A stretch of 25,243 nucleotides of DNA from Seminavis robusta (Eukaryota > Bacillariophyta > Bacillariophyceae > Naviculales > Naviculaceae), in contig CAICTM010001640.1 of NCBI GenBank assembly GCA_903772945.1, positions 1 to 25,243 of the forward strand, written 5' to 3'. The position numbers were made by a program, and so were the translations under genes. The notes under the pieces are model-generated. The model ran no database searches. It saw nothing but the letters and a program-made list of their open reading frames with translations, and was not told the DNA's origin. Shown here in pieces: positions 9,304-20,254 of the stretch. Positions within the stretch are counted from its first letter, which is position 1. Every line of letters starts with the position of its first letter.

Positions 9304-9828
9304 ATGAAGACTTTGTTTCTTGCCGTCGCCCTTGTGCTTGTGCAGCAGCCCCTTCCTGCTGCAGCCTTCACTGCACCTGCAGGAGTAGCGCCTTCCTCCT
9401 CCTTTCCATGCCTCCCCATGCACGTCGATGGTTGGAATGACTGGATGCTGGATGATGGTGCGCAGGCCCATGACTTTGATCGCATGCCCTATCCAAGACG
9501 ACAACAGGAACTCTACTTGAGGAAAGAAATCCAACCTCACTATGAATTTGACTACGAAAATTCTATGGACAAGCAAGAAGATCTCTGGTTGCAGCAGCAA
9601 GCGCATGAAAACTTCGTCGACAACCCATACGGAAGTAGTGGATACGGACAGTACCACCGCGACAGAGCGGGATTTGACGAGTACGACCGAGAGAACCTCC
9701 AACGCGAGATAATGCCTAGACGACAACCTCGGGGAATGGACAAACAAGGCGAAGTCGCGCGAAAACAGTACGCCAATGATGCCTTCATATCCAACCCATA
9801 CGGGAACCGACGCGGTCCTTCTTGGTGA
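9304..9828 (+). CDS. Small secreted or plastid-targeted protein with NPYG repeats
   Basis: A 174-residue protein of unknown function. Residues 1-21 form a clear signal peptide with a hydrophobic core LFLAVALVLV. The likely cleavage context is AAA|FTAPAG with Phe22 at +1, close to the ASAFAP motif of diatom plastid pre-proteins, so plastid import through the ER is a reasonable inference; secretion is the alternative. The mature part is polar and rich in Arg, Asp, Tyr and Gln. It carries two related blocks, HENFVDNPYGSSGYG (101-115) and NDAFISNPYGNRRGP (158-172). A second pair of similar segments, MPYPRRQQ (61-68) and IMPRRQPR (136-143), also recurs. There are no Cys after residue 36, no membrane segment in the mature part and no catalytic motif. 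I do not recognise the family. Confidence 0.75.
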   Translation: MKTLFLAVALVLVQQPLPAAAFTAPAGVAPSSSFPCLPMHVDGWNDWMLDDGAQAHDFDRMPYPRRQQELYLRKEIQPHYEFDYENSMDKQEDLWLQQQAHENFVDNPYGSSGYGQYHRDRAGFDEYDRENLQREIMPRRQPRGMDKQGEVARKQYANDAFISNPYGNRRGPSW

Positions 9829-10546
9829 ACGGAGTGATACTCTAGTGGCACTTGGGATGAAGCCGTGAATTCAACCCTATCATTCATTTCTGCATGCTTG
9901 CATTCTTTTGTGCGTACCGGTATTTGAAAACAAAACAAAAACCAGAGCAAATGACGGAGCAAAGTCAGAGCAAGAAACAACGTCAACTTGGCAATCAGTA
10001 CATGTACACGCACGGTTTTCATCTTCAATCAATAGGAACGAGGCAAACCCCTTGGTGGAATGAATCGTTCATTGGTATTATTCCTGTTATTACTTCTTGT
10101 TCTTATAGACCAAGATTACTGAAAAGTACCGCGATAATGCGTCCGAGTTGTTGTTCGATGGCCCGACGCTTTGTTGGGAAGGAGCTCCATGCCAAAATCC
10201 AAAGGTGAATTGCATCTGGCTGGCTAGCTAGCTAGAAGGGCACCTGGAAATCCAGATGTGTAATGCTTGCCCTTGGCGGTTGCTGGAGCTAGTTGTGTGT
10301 GTGTGGAATGCGCCAAATAAATATGCCCGTACGGGTTGGAATGTCCAAAACCTCACCATAGTGGTGCAATGAAGTGGGCTAACGAGACTGTCACATGACA
10401 AACAAACGGTCAACAGAGACCCTGCATCATGCTCCTGAAAGTGGTCTTGGGCGAGTTCTAGCTAGAGACGTTTCATTTCCAAAGCTAGACAGTACTACGG
10501 ATTTATTGGGTTTCCTGATTGCTCTGATTCATTTTCTGCTGCGGCA
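9829..10546. other. Convergent intergenic region
   Basis: About 720 bp between the stop of the NPYG-repeat gene (plus) and the stop of the second LRR-like gene (minus). No gene is supported. A GGCTAGCTAGCTAG run occurs near 10221-10234. Confidence 0.45.
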
Positions 10547-11755
10547 TCAAACAAAGAATAGACCGGGAGAGCACAGCAAAGCATAGAACACCATGTCCAA
10601 ATCGTCAATCTCACGAATCATGAAATCGAGCCAAGCCACTTTGGAAGGATTAGTCAAAAGACCCTTTCGTCCCTTTTCATTCAGCTTGAGTAGGAGGTCC
10701 ATTTTGCCGCGTGTTTCGGGACTGGGCGGGGTGCACTCGGATGGCTCCATGAGAGCCGCATTCCGCGACGCCACATACGAACCAAATCTGCCTGCCAGCA
10801 CGTGGTTGTATTGTTCCTCGGGTTGGCTAGGACCCGTTGTGGTGGGTGTGTACATGCCCGTAAGGCTGTAGTTTGTTTCCAGCATTGCCACCAGTATTTT
10901 CCAACCAAACTCCGAGATACGATTGTTACGGGTCAGGTTTAGCACTTCAACGTTGCCAGTGCTGCCAATCTTTTGGAATTCCTCTGCCAATACTGCCACA
11001 TCGTCATCGTCTAAATCACAGCATCGGAGCATCAAAAAGGTTAGGCCTGAGCTTCGGCACATGCGTTGAAGCGTGGGCTTGGCAATCCGTTCCATCGTTG
11101 CCGCGTCTAATTTGAGATCCAATTGAATCTTTTGCATTCCTGGTATTTCCGCAATGGACATCAATAGTGGGTTCAAATCCAACTTGTTCAGTTTCTTTTG
11201 ATCGGCTTGATTTTTCTGAAACCAAACCATACCCTGTTCATCCACTCGGTAAGTGCCTTGGACTTGGAGACGGATGTTGTTTAGGGTGATTTGTTGCAAT
11301 GACACGTTGCGGCTCAATGCCGCAGCCAACTGGGTGACTTCGGCATTGGATGACAACCGCAAGGAATTAATCCACAAAACCTTGAGATTTTGGGTATTTT
11401 GCAGGGCCGCTACGAGCGCATTGCATGGACCAATCGCTTCCATCATGAACTTTTCTAAGGATAATAGAGCCCCCAGGGCCCCCATCAGAAGCACTCGCTC
11501 CGTGGCTGAAAGGGCACTCAGAAACCTCCATGATAACTGTACGCTCGTCACTGTCTTGTTTTTCTCCAGAGCCAATAGGAACCCCGACAATTCTTCGTCA
11601 CCGAAATGGGTGGCCGGTTTTCGCACAAGCTTCAGATAAGTCAAAGTGGGGTCGTTGTTGGACAGCCTGTACACGAGGGAGTTGGTGCGAGGAGCAACGA
11701 GAAGAGACCTTGCTGCCGCTTCCAAGGCGATCCGGTTTGCCATAACTTGAGCCAT
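10547..11755 (-). CDS. Leucine-rich-repeat (RNI-like) protein, paralogue of the 4062 gene
   Basis: A 402-residue, single-exon, probably intracellular protein. Leucine-spaced segments run from about residue 37 to 300, including LTYLKLVRKPATHFGD (38-53), TSVQLSWRFL (70-79), LKVLWINSLRL (124-134), LQQITLNNIRLQVQG (153-167) and VEVLNLTRNNRISEFGW (269-285). The tail has DLLLKLNEKGRKGLL (353-367), W374 and LDMVFYALLCSPGLF (386-400), matching the tail of the 368-residue paralogue. A region of about 30 extra residues near 305-345 (Gly/Pro/Ser-rich) accounts for most of the length difference. The start could also be Met5; Met1 is chosen as the longest in-frame choice. It lies in the same orientation as, and downstream of, the PGAP1-like gene (about 750 bp apart). 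Binding partner and role are unknown. Confidence 0.85.
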   Translation of the reverse strand: MAQVMANRIALEAAARSLLVAPRTNSLVYRLSNNDPTLTYLKLVRKPATHFGDEELSGFLLALEKNKTVTSVQLSWRFLSALSATERVLLMGALGALLSLEKFMMEAIGPCNALVAALQNTQNLKVLWINSLRLSSNAEVTQLAAALSRNVSLQQITLNNIRLQVQGTYRVDEQGMVWFQKNQADQKKLNKLDLNPLLMSIAEIPGMQKIQLDLKLDAATMERIAKPTLQRMCRSSGLTFLMLRCCDLDDDDVAVLAEEFQKIGSTGNVEVLNLTRNNRISEFGWKILVAMLETNYSLTGMYTPTTTGPSQPEEQYNHVLAGRFGSYVASRNAALMEPSECTPPSPETRGKMDLLLKLNEKGRKGLLTNPSKVAWLDFMIREIDDLDMVFYALLCSPGLFFV

Positions 11756-12506
11756 TGCACCGTTTTCCGCTGGCGTGTCCTTGTTTGATCGTCCTGGGTT
11801 TGTTGTGAGAAAAGAAGTTGAGGCGGTGCACTTCGTCCTCTCTCAGTCAGCAGTCGTTGATCAATTCAAGTTTTTGGTCGCACCCCGACCCAGTCGTTCA
11901 TGGTCCGATCTTTATGTGGGTAGATGGGGTTAAACATGGCCAGAATATTGATCACTCAAAATTGGGTTTACCTCATCTTTCTGATTCTTCCTGGGTGCCA
12001 GAGGCCAAAAACTACATCGTACACGTGTACCGGTACATGAAAATGACATGCAAATCGGATACCGTATATATCTATCTGTTAAAGGTGGTGCGTGGTGCGA
12101 TCCCCACCAAACGGGGCTTCATCAGAGGCATCTGTTGCTAGAATGGCGGTTGAAGGTGGCTGGAGACGGTGAAGAGCGTTTTAAAAGGGAAAAGCAGGTG
12201 GTAAACCTCTCGTGGGCAGTAGAAAGCAACAGTTACTGAAAGTCGTTGAAACCTGGTCTACCTAGGATGTGCTGCACAGTTACTGTTGCTGGCGGAAGAA
12301 GATTAGAGCATTGAATCCAGGAAGGTGTGGATAAGACAATCATAGTAATGGTGAGTTGGTTTGAGGCACTCCCCTGAACTGAGGCTGGTCTACAATCAAG
12401 CTATAGAAAAGCCTTGATCGGCTTGGCCACCTACGAGCTAGCAAGGCGGAATTCCTATTCGTTACACTAGAGTCGTACTGCGAGAAGCAACCATCAATTG
12501 CAAAAT
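11756..12506. other. Intergenic region, promoter side of second LRR-like gene
   Basis: About 750 bp between the PGAP1-like stop and the LRR-like start, both minus strand. No gene is supported; plus-strand frames here show no motif. A palindrome-rich spot, GTACACGTGTACCGGTAC, lies near 12019-12036. Confidence 0.45.
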
Positions 12507-15074
12507 TTAGTCCATGAGTTTGACAAATAAGCTGTGAATGAAGCATTCTAACCAGCAGATTGCAACCAGCAAGTCTCCTGCTCGATATCCTTGCCCAATT
12601 TGAAACAACGAACGGGCATAGCTCAAAATTGCCAATGTCATCAAGAGGGCCCGTGCAAAGTCCAGAAAGGATGGTGGTACAACTCGCTTTTCATCAGTGG
12701 CACTGCTCTCCGGTCTCTTTTGCACCACGTGCATCCAGCCAAGCCGCATGACGATTGGAAGCAATAGTTTGGTGGTCAAGTCACCAAGACCAGTATCGGG
12801 TAGATACTCTTCTGGAATGTCCGTAGGCACAATTCCCTCATTGCCGATTGTCGCAATCAAGGCCATGAACTTCCCAGCCACCAAGCACGGGCATGCCAAG
12901 AAGAAGGTTGCTGCAAAGGCAACCAGACGCGCATCATCACGCAATACAAATGTGGGTGGATTGGTGCGACGTGACGATGCCGCAAAGGCGACGGCGGAAG
13001 CCATGGTTGCAAAGTATACGGCAAACAGGAGCCCGATAGAAAGTCGGGTCTTCCATGCAAACAGTTTTCCCACACACTGCAAGCCAAAGAGCAGAAAGAA
13101 AATGCCCAGTGCGAACCATCGTATGCGGGAGGCTGTCTTGCTCAAAGGTGTGGCCGTCCGGGGCAGGCGTGCAAGTGCAACAGCCAAGATCCATTGTAGA
13201 CCCCACAGGACCGTGTTGGCCACCAACGTCAAGACGACAAGGGACAGCCAATGTAGTTGATAGTTTGTCCTGGCAGCTAGGCAGATTGTCGCCAACAAGG
13301 GTACTACCTGCATTCTCCATTGAATGGTGGGGTTTGGATGACCCAGATACAAGCAGCCAATGCCTGCACATTGGAAACAACCCAGAACCACAAATAGCCC
13401 AACCAGCACCTCCAAATGATAGAGCATGGCCGATTCCATGGCAATGGTGGCTCCGTATCCATAATGTTGCTGGCAGGGGCGGAGAAAAAGTAATAGTGTA
13501 AGAAACCTCAATGTGTTGCAACGATCCATCGCGTCCTTGATTTTTTACCATAAATACCGATTGATGCTCTTCTAGACTCTCTTGGAACGAGTAGCCCTCT
13601 TTATCATTTGTCGTCGTTTGCAATCCCAAATACTCTTGGACCGCGGCAATGCGTTCCTGTGGCTCCTTATTGTCACGTTGTTGCACGAGTGTGTAAAAGA
13701 CTTCTCGCACAACCGACAAGAGATTGTGGCACCACACAATGGCTCTATGATCCATTCCCAATGTTGGTGGTTGGACCTTGTCGGTGGCCGGTTTCATGAC
13801 TTGTGTGGCAAGAATCGATAGCGCATTGGTTGTTGCTCTACATGCCACGGGTGGGATCATTTCATCCCGTAATCCTCCGGAAATGGCGACCAATGCTGCC
13901 TGGTAGTTGTCATTATTACTATTTTCCAAGTATGTTTGGTGCAGCTGGTGAATGGATGATTCCCAGCCAAAGACAGGATGAGCATGAGGAGACCCAAGCG
14001 TCACAATATTGGCAATGTAAGGTCGAATGTTGGGATACAGAATGGGTGCCAGCCGCGACACGTAGCCACCAATGGAATGCCCCAAGACGATCACTTGTGA
14101 TAATTGGCAGGTATCCTATGATTGGAGGGGGCAATGGCAGAATGCAATGGGCAAGATTGAGTTGGCCTGAACAACATAAAAAGAAAATGAAAAACAACAA
14201 CACAGCACAAACAATTACTTGTCGTCTCACTTACCACAATGTGTTGAATAGCCTTGGCCACAAAGGCGGTTTGTGCCCATAGAAATTGTGCATGCAAGGC
14301 GGCTCCTTCTTCGGAAAAATCCATGGCGTAGACATCAAAAACAAATTGGGACGAATCGGTGGCATCCGTTCCCTTCCACGTATTTTGTGTCAATGCCTGT
14401 AAGACGCGGGATTGTTGCGCCATACTGCGAGCACCAGTGAGTTGAATGCCATGAGCTCCAATGGATCTGGATTGCATGTAGCTGCCCCAATGGCCTGGAA
14501 TATACAAGACTGCTACAGTGGTGTCCGTGTCATTGCGTCCATTGTAGAGGTTTTTGGGAGTACAGTGATGGGCATTGTTGTGTTGTAAAAATTCCTGATT
14601 GTCTTGTTGATAGAGCTTGGTCGCACGATACTCCAAATCGTCTTCTCCCGTGACCCGAATGGTCTTGAGCCATCGTTGCATCATGGCCCGGTGATGGGAC
14701 CGTGGATCTCGTTGATCAATGAATTTATAGAGACCGTACTTCTGAGTGTGGTTGTTGGTTGGGAGTTCCATGTGAATGGGGATGAGTTGTCGTTGCGAAT
14801 ACGTCATGTCGCACTCTACACTGGTGTGCAGCTCTTGTCGTAGAATCCAACCCCACACAAATATTCCCACAGCAATCACATGACACAGTAGCAACAGCCA
14901 GTGTAATACAACGCTACTGGGTCGCATTATTATTGGAGGTTGTGATGATGACACCTTCTTGTTGGCGTCGGCAGTCTCATCACCACCACCACCATCATCA
15001 CGTTCATCGTTCTTGTTGACTGTCTTTGCGTCTTCACCAGAAAGCCGCCGTCTCCGCAAGTTGCTGGTCGTCAT
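12507..15074 (-). CDS. GPI inositol-deacylase, PGAP1/Bst1-like (three exons)
   Basis: A predicted ER membrane enzyme that removes the acyl chain from the inositol of GPI anchors. Proposed exons are 15074-14235, 14115-13507 and 13469-12507, giving 803 residues. Exon 1 has a membrane segment (about 54-77), then the family's CDMTY, YGLYKF and VLYIPGHWGSYMQSRSIG, close to PGAP1 VLFIPGNAGSYKQVRSIG. Exon 2 carries VIVLGHSIGG with nucleophile Ser294, ISGGLRDEMI, and DHRAIVWCHNLL, which probably supplies the catalytic His. Exon 3 is a multi-pass membrane domain. Intron 1 (119 nt, GTAAGT...CATAG, phase 0) is firm: the next upstream acceptor would bring in a stop. Intron 2 (13506-13470) would be only 37 nt. 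The start at 15074 is chosen over an upstream in-frame ATG (15227) because its context is GCCACCATGA. The luminal part between deacylase and membrane domains looks shorter than in animal PGAP1. Confidence 0.88.
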
Positions 15075-16018
15075 GGTGGCTGCACTGAGCGTCGTTGAAA
15101 ACCGAAATCTTTTGGATTTTGGGTGACAATTGATGTGGATTTTGTCACCAATGTCTTTGTTTATGTCATGGTTTCCTTTCGCACACCCATTGTGTGCTGG
15201 CTGAGGTAAGACAAAAATGCCAGTCACCCGCGTGTGCGATGGGTTTCCTATTCGGAGTTAGTTATCGAGCTTGCTGGCATTCTTGAAGAACTTGCAAGAA
15301 TTCATTTAACTTACTGTACAGTACTCCACAGGGGTAGCAATAGAATGTCAGTCGCTCATATTGGAATGTATAGTCTACTTCTCGATCTTAGTACCTGGTA
15401 CTGTAGTAGAAGTCATCTCTGTATGTCTGGATCCCAGCAGGATGTTGGCACCCGTTGCCAAATTGTAATTCTATCAAGATGGTGCTTCTTGCACCTCTTC
15501 TGTGCCTTTTCAGCGATAGCTACCATCAAAAGGCAAGCTGTGAATCACATTCCTCTGCAAATTTGGGTTCACTTCTCTCAAGCACAGCTCCCGAACACTT
15601 CCCCCGAACACTTTTAGTGTTGTATTAGTATTACTTCTGAATAATCAGTGGACAGTCTTTTAGTATTTTGCAGAGAATTTTCGTTGACGATTTTTGTACC
15701 TGCGCACCGCACCGCACCGCTCCGTACTGTATCGTACCTTACTGCAAAATTAAAAAAGCTTCAGAGATCCAGCATTCAAGGAATGCCATCTAAAAAATGA
15801 CTGTTCAGTCTTGGATCCAAGCGATCTTTGGCGCCAATTTGAGACCTTCACGTCCAAAGAAAGTGGTATCTTCGCCTTCATGTGTGCTCTATTGCCACAA
15901 TCGTCGTCAACAATCCACAGATAGCAAGGCCTCTAGCTAGATACCCGAACCAATAACAACAACAACAACAAACAAACAAACAAACAAACAAACAAACAAA
16001 CAAACAAACAAACAAACA
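15075..16018. promoter_or_regulatory. Divergent intergenic region of PGAP1-like and GPI-protein genes
   Basis: About 940 bp separate two start codons pointing away from each other, so both promoters must lie here. A CACCGCACCGCACCGCTCCG run lies near 15705-15724. An (AAC)n/(AAAC)n repeat abuts the right-hand start codon. No TATA box or other known element can be assigned with confidence. Confidence 0.5.
15954..16018 (+). repeat. (AAC)n-(AAAC)n repeat in the 5' leader
   Basis: Four to five AAC units run into about 12 AAAC units and end directly at the ATG at 16019. It lies in the presumed 5' untranslated leader. An unstructured CAA/CAAA leader usually favours ribosome scanning; this role is inferred. 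Confidence 0.95.
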
Positions 16019-16867
16019 ATGAGCCCCTTATCTCGCTCACTCTTCCTCGGCATCTGCTTGCTCTTGACAGTCTTTCCTACTTCTGTCGTCGCGCGAAAGA
16101 AGCGCCACATGGGTATCCAAAACACCGACATGACGGAGCAATGGTTCCTGGCCCAAGAACAATTCAAGGCGGTCTCGGCCATGAAAAAACACCATCGCGA
16201 TCTTCAATTTGTCATTGACTACACTCCTGGCGCCGATCCCAATTTTGTCTGCGCATCGTTTTTAGCGGCCACCAACAGCAGTTACCAGTGTTCCTGTGAT
16301 ATTGCCGATGACAAGTCCGTCAGCATGAGTTGTTTGGAGTTGGAACAACGCTGCAATAAAGGTGGCAGTATTTGCTTTCTCCAAACCATTACACTCGCAT
16401 TGACCCGCAACGACGAAACGCCCGGAAATGCCATTAAATCGATCGAATCTTGTACGGATTACATTACCAATTTGGACAATTTCACCGGACCCCTCGTTGC
16501 CACCCAGTTTGCCAATTATTCCACCATTACCCCGTGCGTCAAGATTATTCCCAATGCTCCCAATGATTTCTCCTCGTTGCAGTCGTGCTCGGCTACCGTC
16601 AATGGAGCCGACTGTTACAAGTGCGAAATTTGTAATGACAAGGCACCGGCGTTGGCCATTTCACTCGATTGCTGTAATACCAATCCCAACGGAGAACCGC
16701 TCAAGGTGGACTGTGGTTTGGTCGGAGGAGGAGGTGTCTTTGCGCCATTTTTTGAAACCTATAACGAAGATTACGAACAGTGTGCCGGAGGAATCAGTAC
16801 CATGGGTAGTAAGAGTGTGTGGTTCCTGGTGCTGGCCGTCGGGGCGTTCTTGTCGGCTCTGTTCTAG
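16019..16867 (+). CDS. Cys-rich secreted protein, probably GPI-anchored
   Basis: A 282-residue protein of unknown function with the three-part layout of a GPI-anchored surface protein. Residues 1-25 are a signal peptide (LFLGICLLLTVF). The ectodomain (about 26-258) has 16 cysteines, including CSC (91-93), CYKCEIC (199-205) and a CC pair (218-219), suggesting many disulfides. N-glycosylation sequons occur at N86, N154 and N166. The C-terminus ends in a short hydrophobic tail (VWFLVLAVGAFLSALF, 267-282) with no cytoplasmic residues, preceded by small residues (G257, G258, S260, G263, S264) that could be the attachment site. A type I membrane protein is the alternative but would lack a cytosolic tail. 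It lies divergent to the PGAP1-like gene. I do not recognise the ectodomain family. Confidence 0.85.
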   Translation: MSPLSRSLFLGICLLLTVFPTSVVARKKRHMGIQNTDMTEQWFLAQEQFKAVSAMKKHHRDLQFVIDYTPGADPNFVCASFLAATNSSYQCSCDIADDKSVSMSCLELEQRCNKGGSICFLQTITLALTRNDETPGNAIKSIESCTDYITNLDNFTGPLVATQFANYSTITPCVKIIPNAPNDFSSLQSCSATVNGADCYKCEICNDKAPALAISLDCCNTNPNGEPLKVDCGLVGGGGVFAPFFETYNEDYEQCAGGISTMGSKSVWFLVLAVGAFLSALF

Positions 16868-18157
16868 CTGGTGGTAGAATTACAACAAACAACAATCCTT
16901 CCTTTTCAAATACTTGAATGGCGTGTAAGTGTTAAAAAACAAAGATTCTGTATTACATTATTGTTTGGTTTGGTTGGCGTTTGGTTGTTTCTATTCGTAT
17001 CCGTTTTCGAGGGCATCCATTGATCCCCTGATTTCACCAATGTAACAACGGCAGCCAAGTGCAGACTAGTATTTATTTCGATTCTGCTTGATTCGTTGAA
17101 GCGCTGCGGAGAAGGGCTATCGCCCGATATCCTGTCGCTTCGTTCATTCGGAGCCACCTGATCGACGGCGCATTGGCATTGCATCCCAAGCAAGTCAATC
17201 ATCAGTGTCGGTCGGTAGGACGCAATGAAGCGTCCGCCACTCTACCGGTTCCGGTAGCTGGTGCCGTCGTCCTTGTCTCTACTATCAACCATTCTATATA
17301 TTTTTGGAAAGCGTAAGGACGAGCGAGACCCCAAACCTTCAGATCAAGCATACCGCATGCAGTCGAACTCAAGCAACCGTATAGAACAAAGATGTCTAGT
17401 GTGCAATGTTAAAGACCTGATCCGGATAGTTAGTGTGATCTAATCCTTGCATGGAATGGGCTTGATAAGGATGTATGAATCAGCCCACCGGGATCCAAGA
17501 GTGAAGACGCAAGGCATCCGGTCAAACCAAAGGGAGCATTGCACTCGAAAATGAGAAACGCATCCGAGAACAGAATCCTGATGTCAAACTTTGGTAGAGT
17601 CGTCAGTTTGTCAGTCTGTTGTGTACAAGTAGATGTCAATCCAAGATCATGCTATGATCAACCCTTGGCCATGAGCAATCCTTCTTGCCGGTACTGCAGT
17701 GTAGCGTAGACTGTTTGTAGCGCAACAGGTACATGTACCGTATCTTCACTCGTATCACTGCAATGCGCGTGAGCGATCATTCCGCACACTGCACACCATG
17801 CAGCCAGTTGCTCCTTGAATGTGTAACGGGGAAATTCTGAGAGCCTTCAGTTTGCAACGATACGGGTGCGGCGTAGATCATGACAAGTTTTGCGATACCG
17901 GTAGGTGCGAAAATGCACTGCGCACGAACTTCGTTTTATGATGCATGCACTCTATTGTTACGGAAGTAATAAAATCTAGTTGGTTATGGTTACACAGCTA
18001 TGGTATGCTCCTGCCCATCGTTGATTCGAGTAATAGACTAGACTCTGGACTGGACGCGTGTTCGTGCACACGGCGAGTCTCGAAGGGTTCATGCATGGAA
18101 ATCGGACAAAAATGATGCGGGACGCAGGGATTGAGAATCGGCTTTGTTGGTGTGGGT
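16868..18157. other. Gene-free intergenic region
   Basis: About 1.3 kb between the GPI-protein stop and the histone H3 3' hairpin. No gene, tRNA or large repeat could be supported. Short palindromes occur, for example CTACCGGTTCCGGTAG near 17242-17257 and GGTACATGTACC near 17728-17740. Confidence 0.45.
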
Positions 18158-18173
18158 GGTGATAAAAATCACC
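18158..18173 (-). promoter_or_regulatory. Histone-type 3' stem-loop of the H3 gene
   Basis: On the minus (coding) strand the sequence is GGTGATTTTTATCACC: a 6-bp perfect stem with a TTTT loop, starting about 30 nt after the H3 stop. The 5' flank is ACAAACA and the 3' flank ACCCA. Canonical histone mRNA stem-loops have the same 16-nt plan (GG..., four-nt U-rich loop, ...CC, then ACCCA) bound by SLBP. The stem bases differ from the animal consensus GGCTCT. Confidence 0.8.
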
Positions 18174-18203
18174 TGTTTGTTTTTTGTTTATATTGTTGCG
18201 TGT

Positions 18204-19674
<1,471 letters not shown>

Positions 19675-19737
19675 ATCTGATACCGGTATGACGCTTCCCA
19701 CTTCCAGCCTCAACAAAACCAAAACAACAAACAAACA

Positions 19738-19753
19738 GGGAATTTTTATTCCC
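19738..19753 (+). promoter_or_regulatory. Histone-type 3' stem-loop of the H4 gene
   Basis: GGGAATTTTTATTCCC is a 6-bp perfect stem with a TTTT loop, starting 64 nt after the H4 stop. The 5' flank is ACAAACA, as at the H3 hairpin, and the 3' flank is ACCATC. Stem pairs 3 and 4 differ from the H3 hairpin (G-C and A-T here; T-A and G-C there), but both sides change together, so the structure is kept. Confidence 0.8.
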
Positions 19754-20254
19754 ACCATCATTCCACAAAGCATCCAATGAAACGCCGCAGTATATACTTG
19801 TAGACACAAATAGCACGTAATATTCTAGAACAACATGCAACTTTCCCATCACAAATCCTCGTTGCGCTCTCCTTTGCTGGCTCATAATGCCTCCCTCTAG
19901 ACTACCGGTAGCTAGTAGAATATCCCTTGCATCTTCATTTTGAAAATGAGTGCGGCACCCAGGAAGAGATTTCTGCCTTTTTAAAAAATCTGGCTGGGCT
20001 TTTTATTGCGGTTGCGGCATTGGAGTGGTGCCTGCAGTATCCACGATTGGATGTTGGGCATCATGGAAGTCCGTACCTGGTACACAGTATGGGTGGGGCT
20101 CAAATGACGTACTTTCGAGTGGCAGGCACCTATAGAAGGAGCAACACCATCCAGCAGCTGCCGTTTCTATTCTTTTGATGTTGCCGGGTGAGTGGTGGCC
20201 CCAAAGCATCTTGTTGAATAAATAATATCTATCGAACTTCTGAAGTACATCGTC
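19754..20254. other. Intergenic region between H4 and the NTF2-like gene
   Basis: About 500 bp. It must contain the H4 3' end and the promoter of the gene at 20255. Overlapping short frames on both strands show no motif, and no gene is supported. Confidence 0.45.

Noticed and set aside
12697..13260. A 187-codon plus-strand frame
   Set aside because: It is the antisense shadow of the PGAP1 membrane domain.
12937..13500. Continuation of the exon 2 frame of the PGAP1-like gene past 13507
   Set aside because: It loses family character, whereas the other frame is a clean multi-pass membrane domain; a frame switch at the candidate 37-nt intron explains both.
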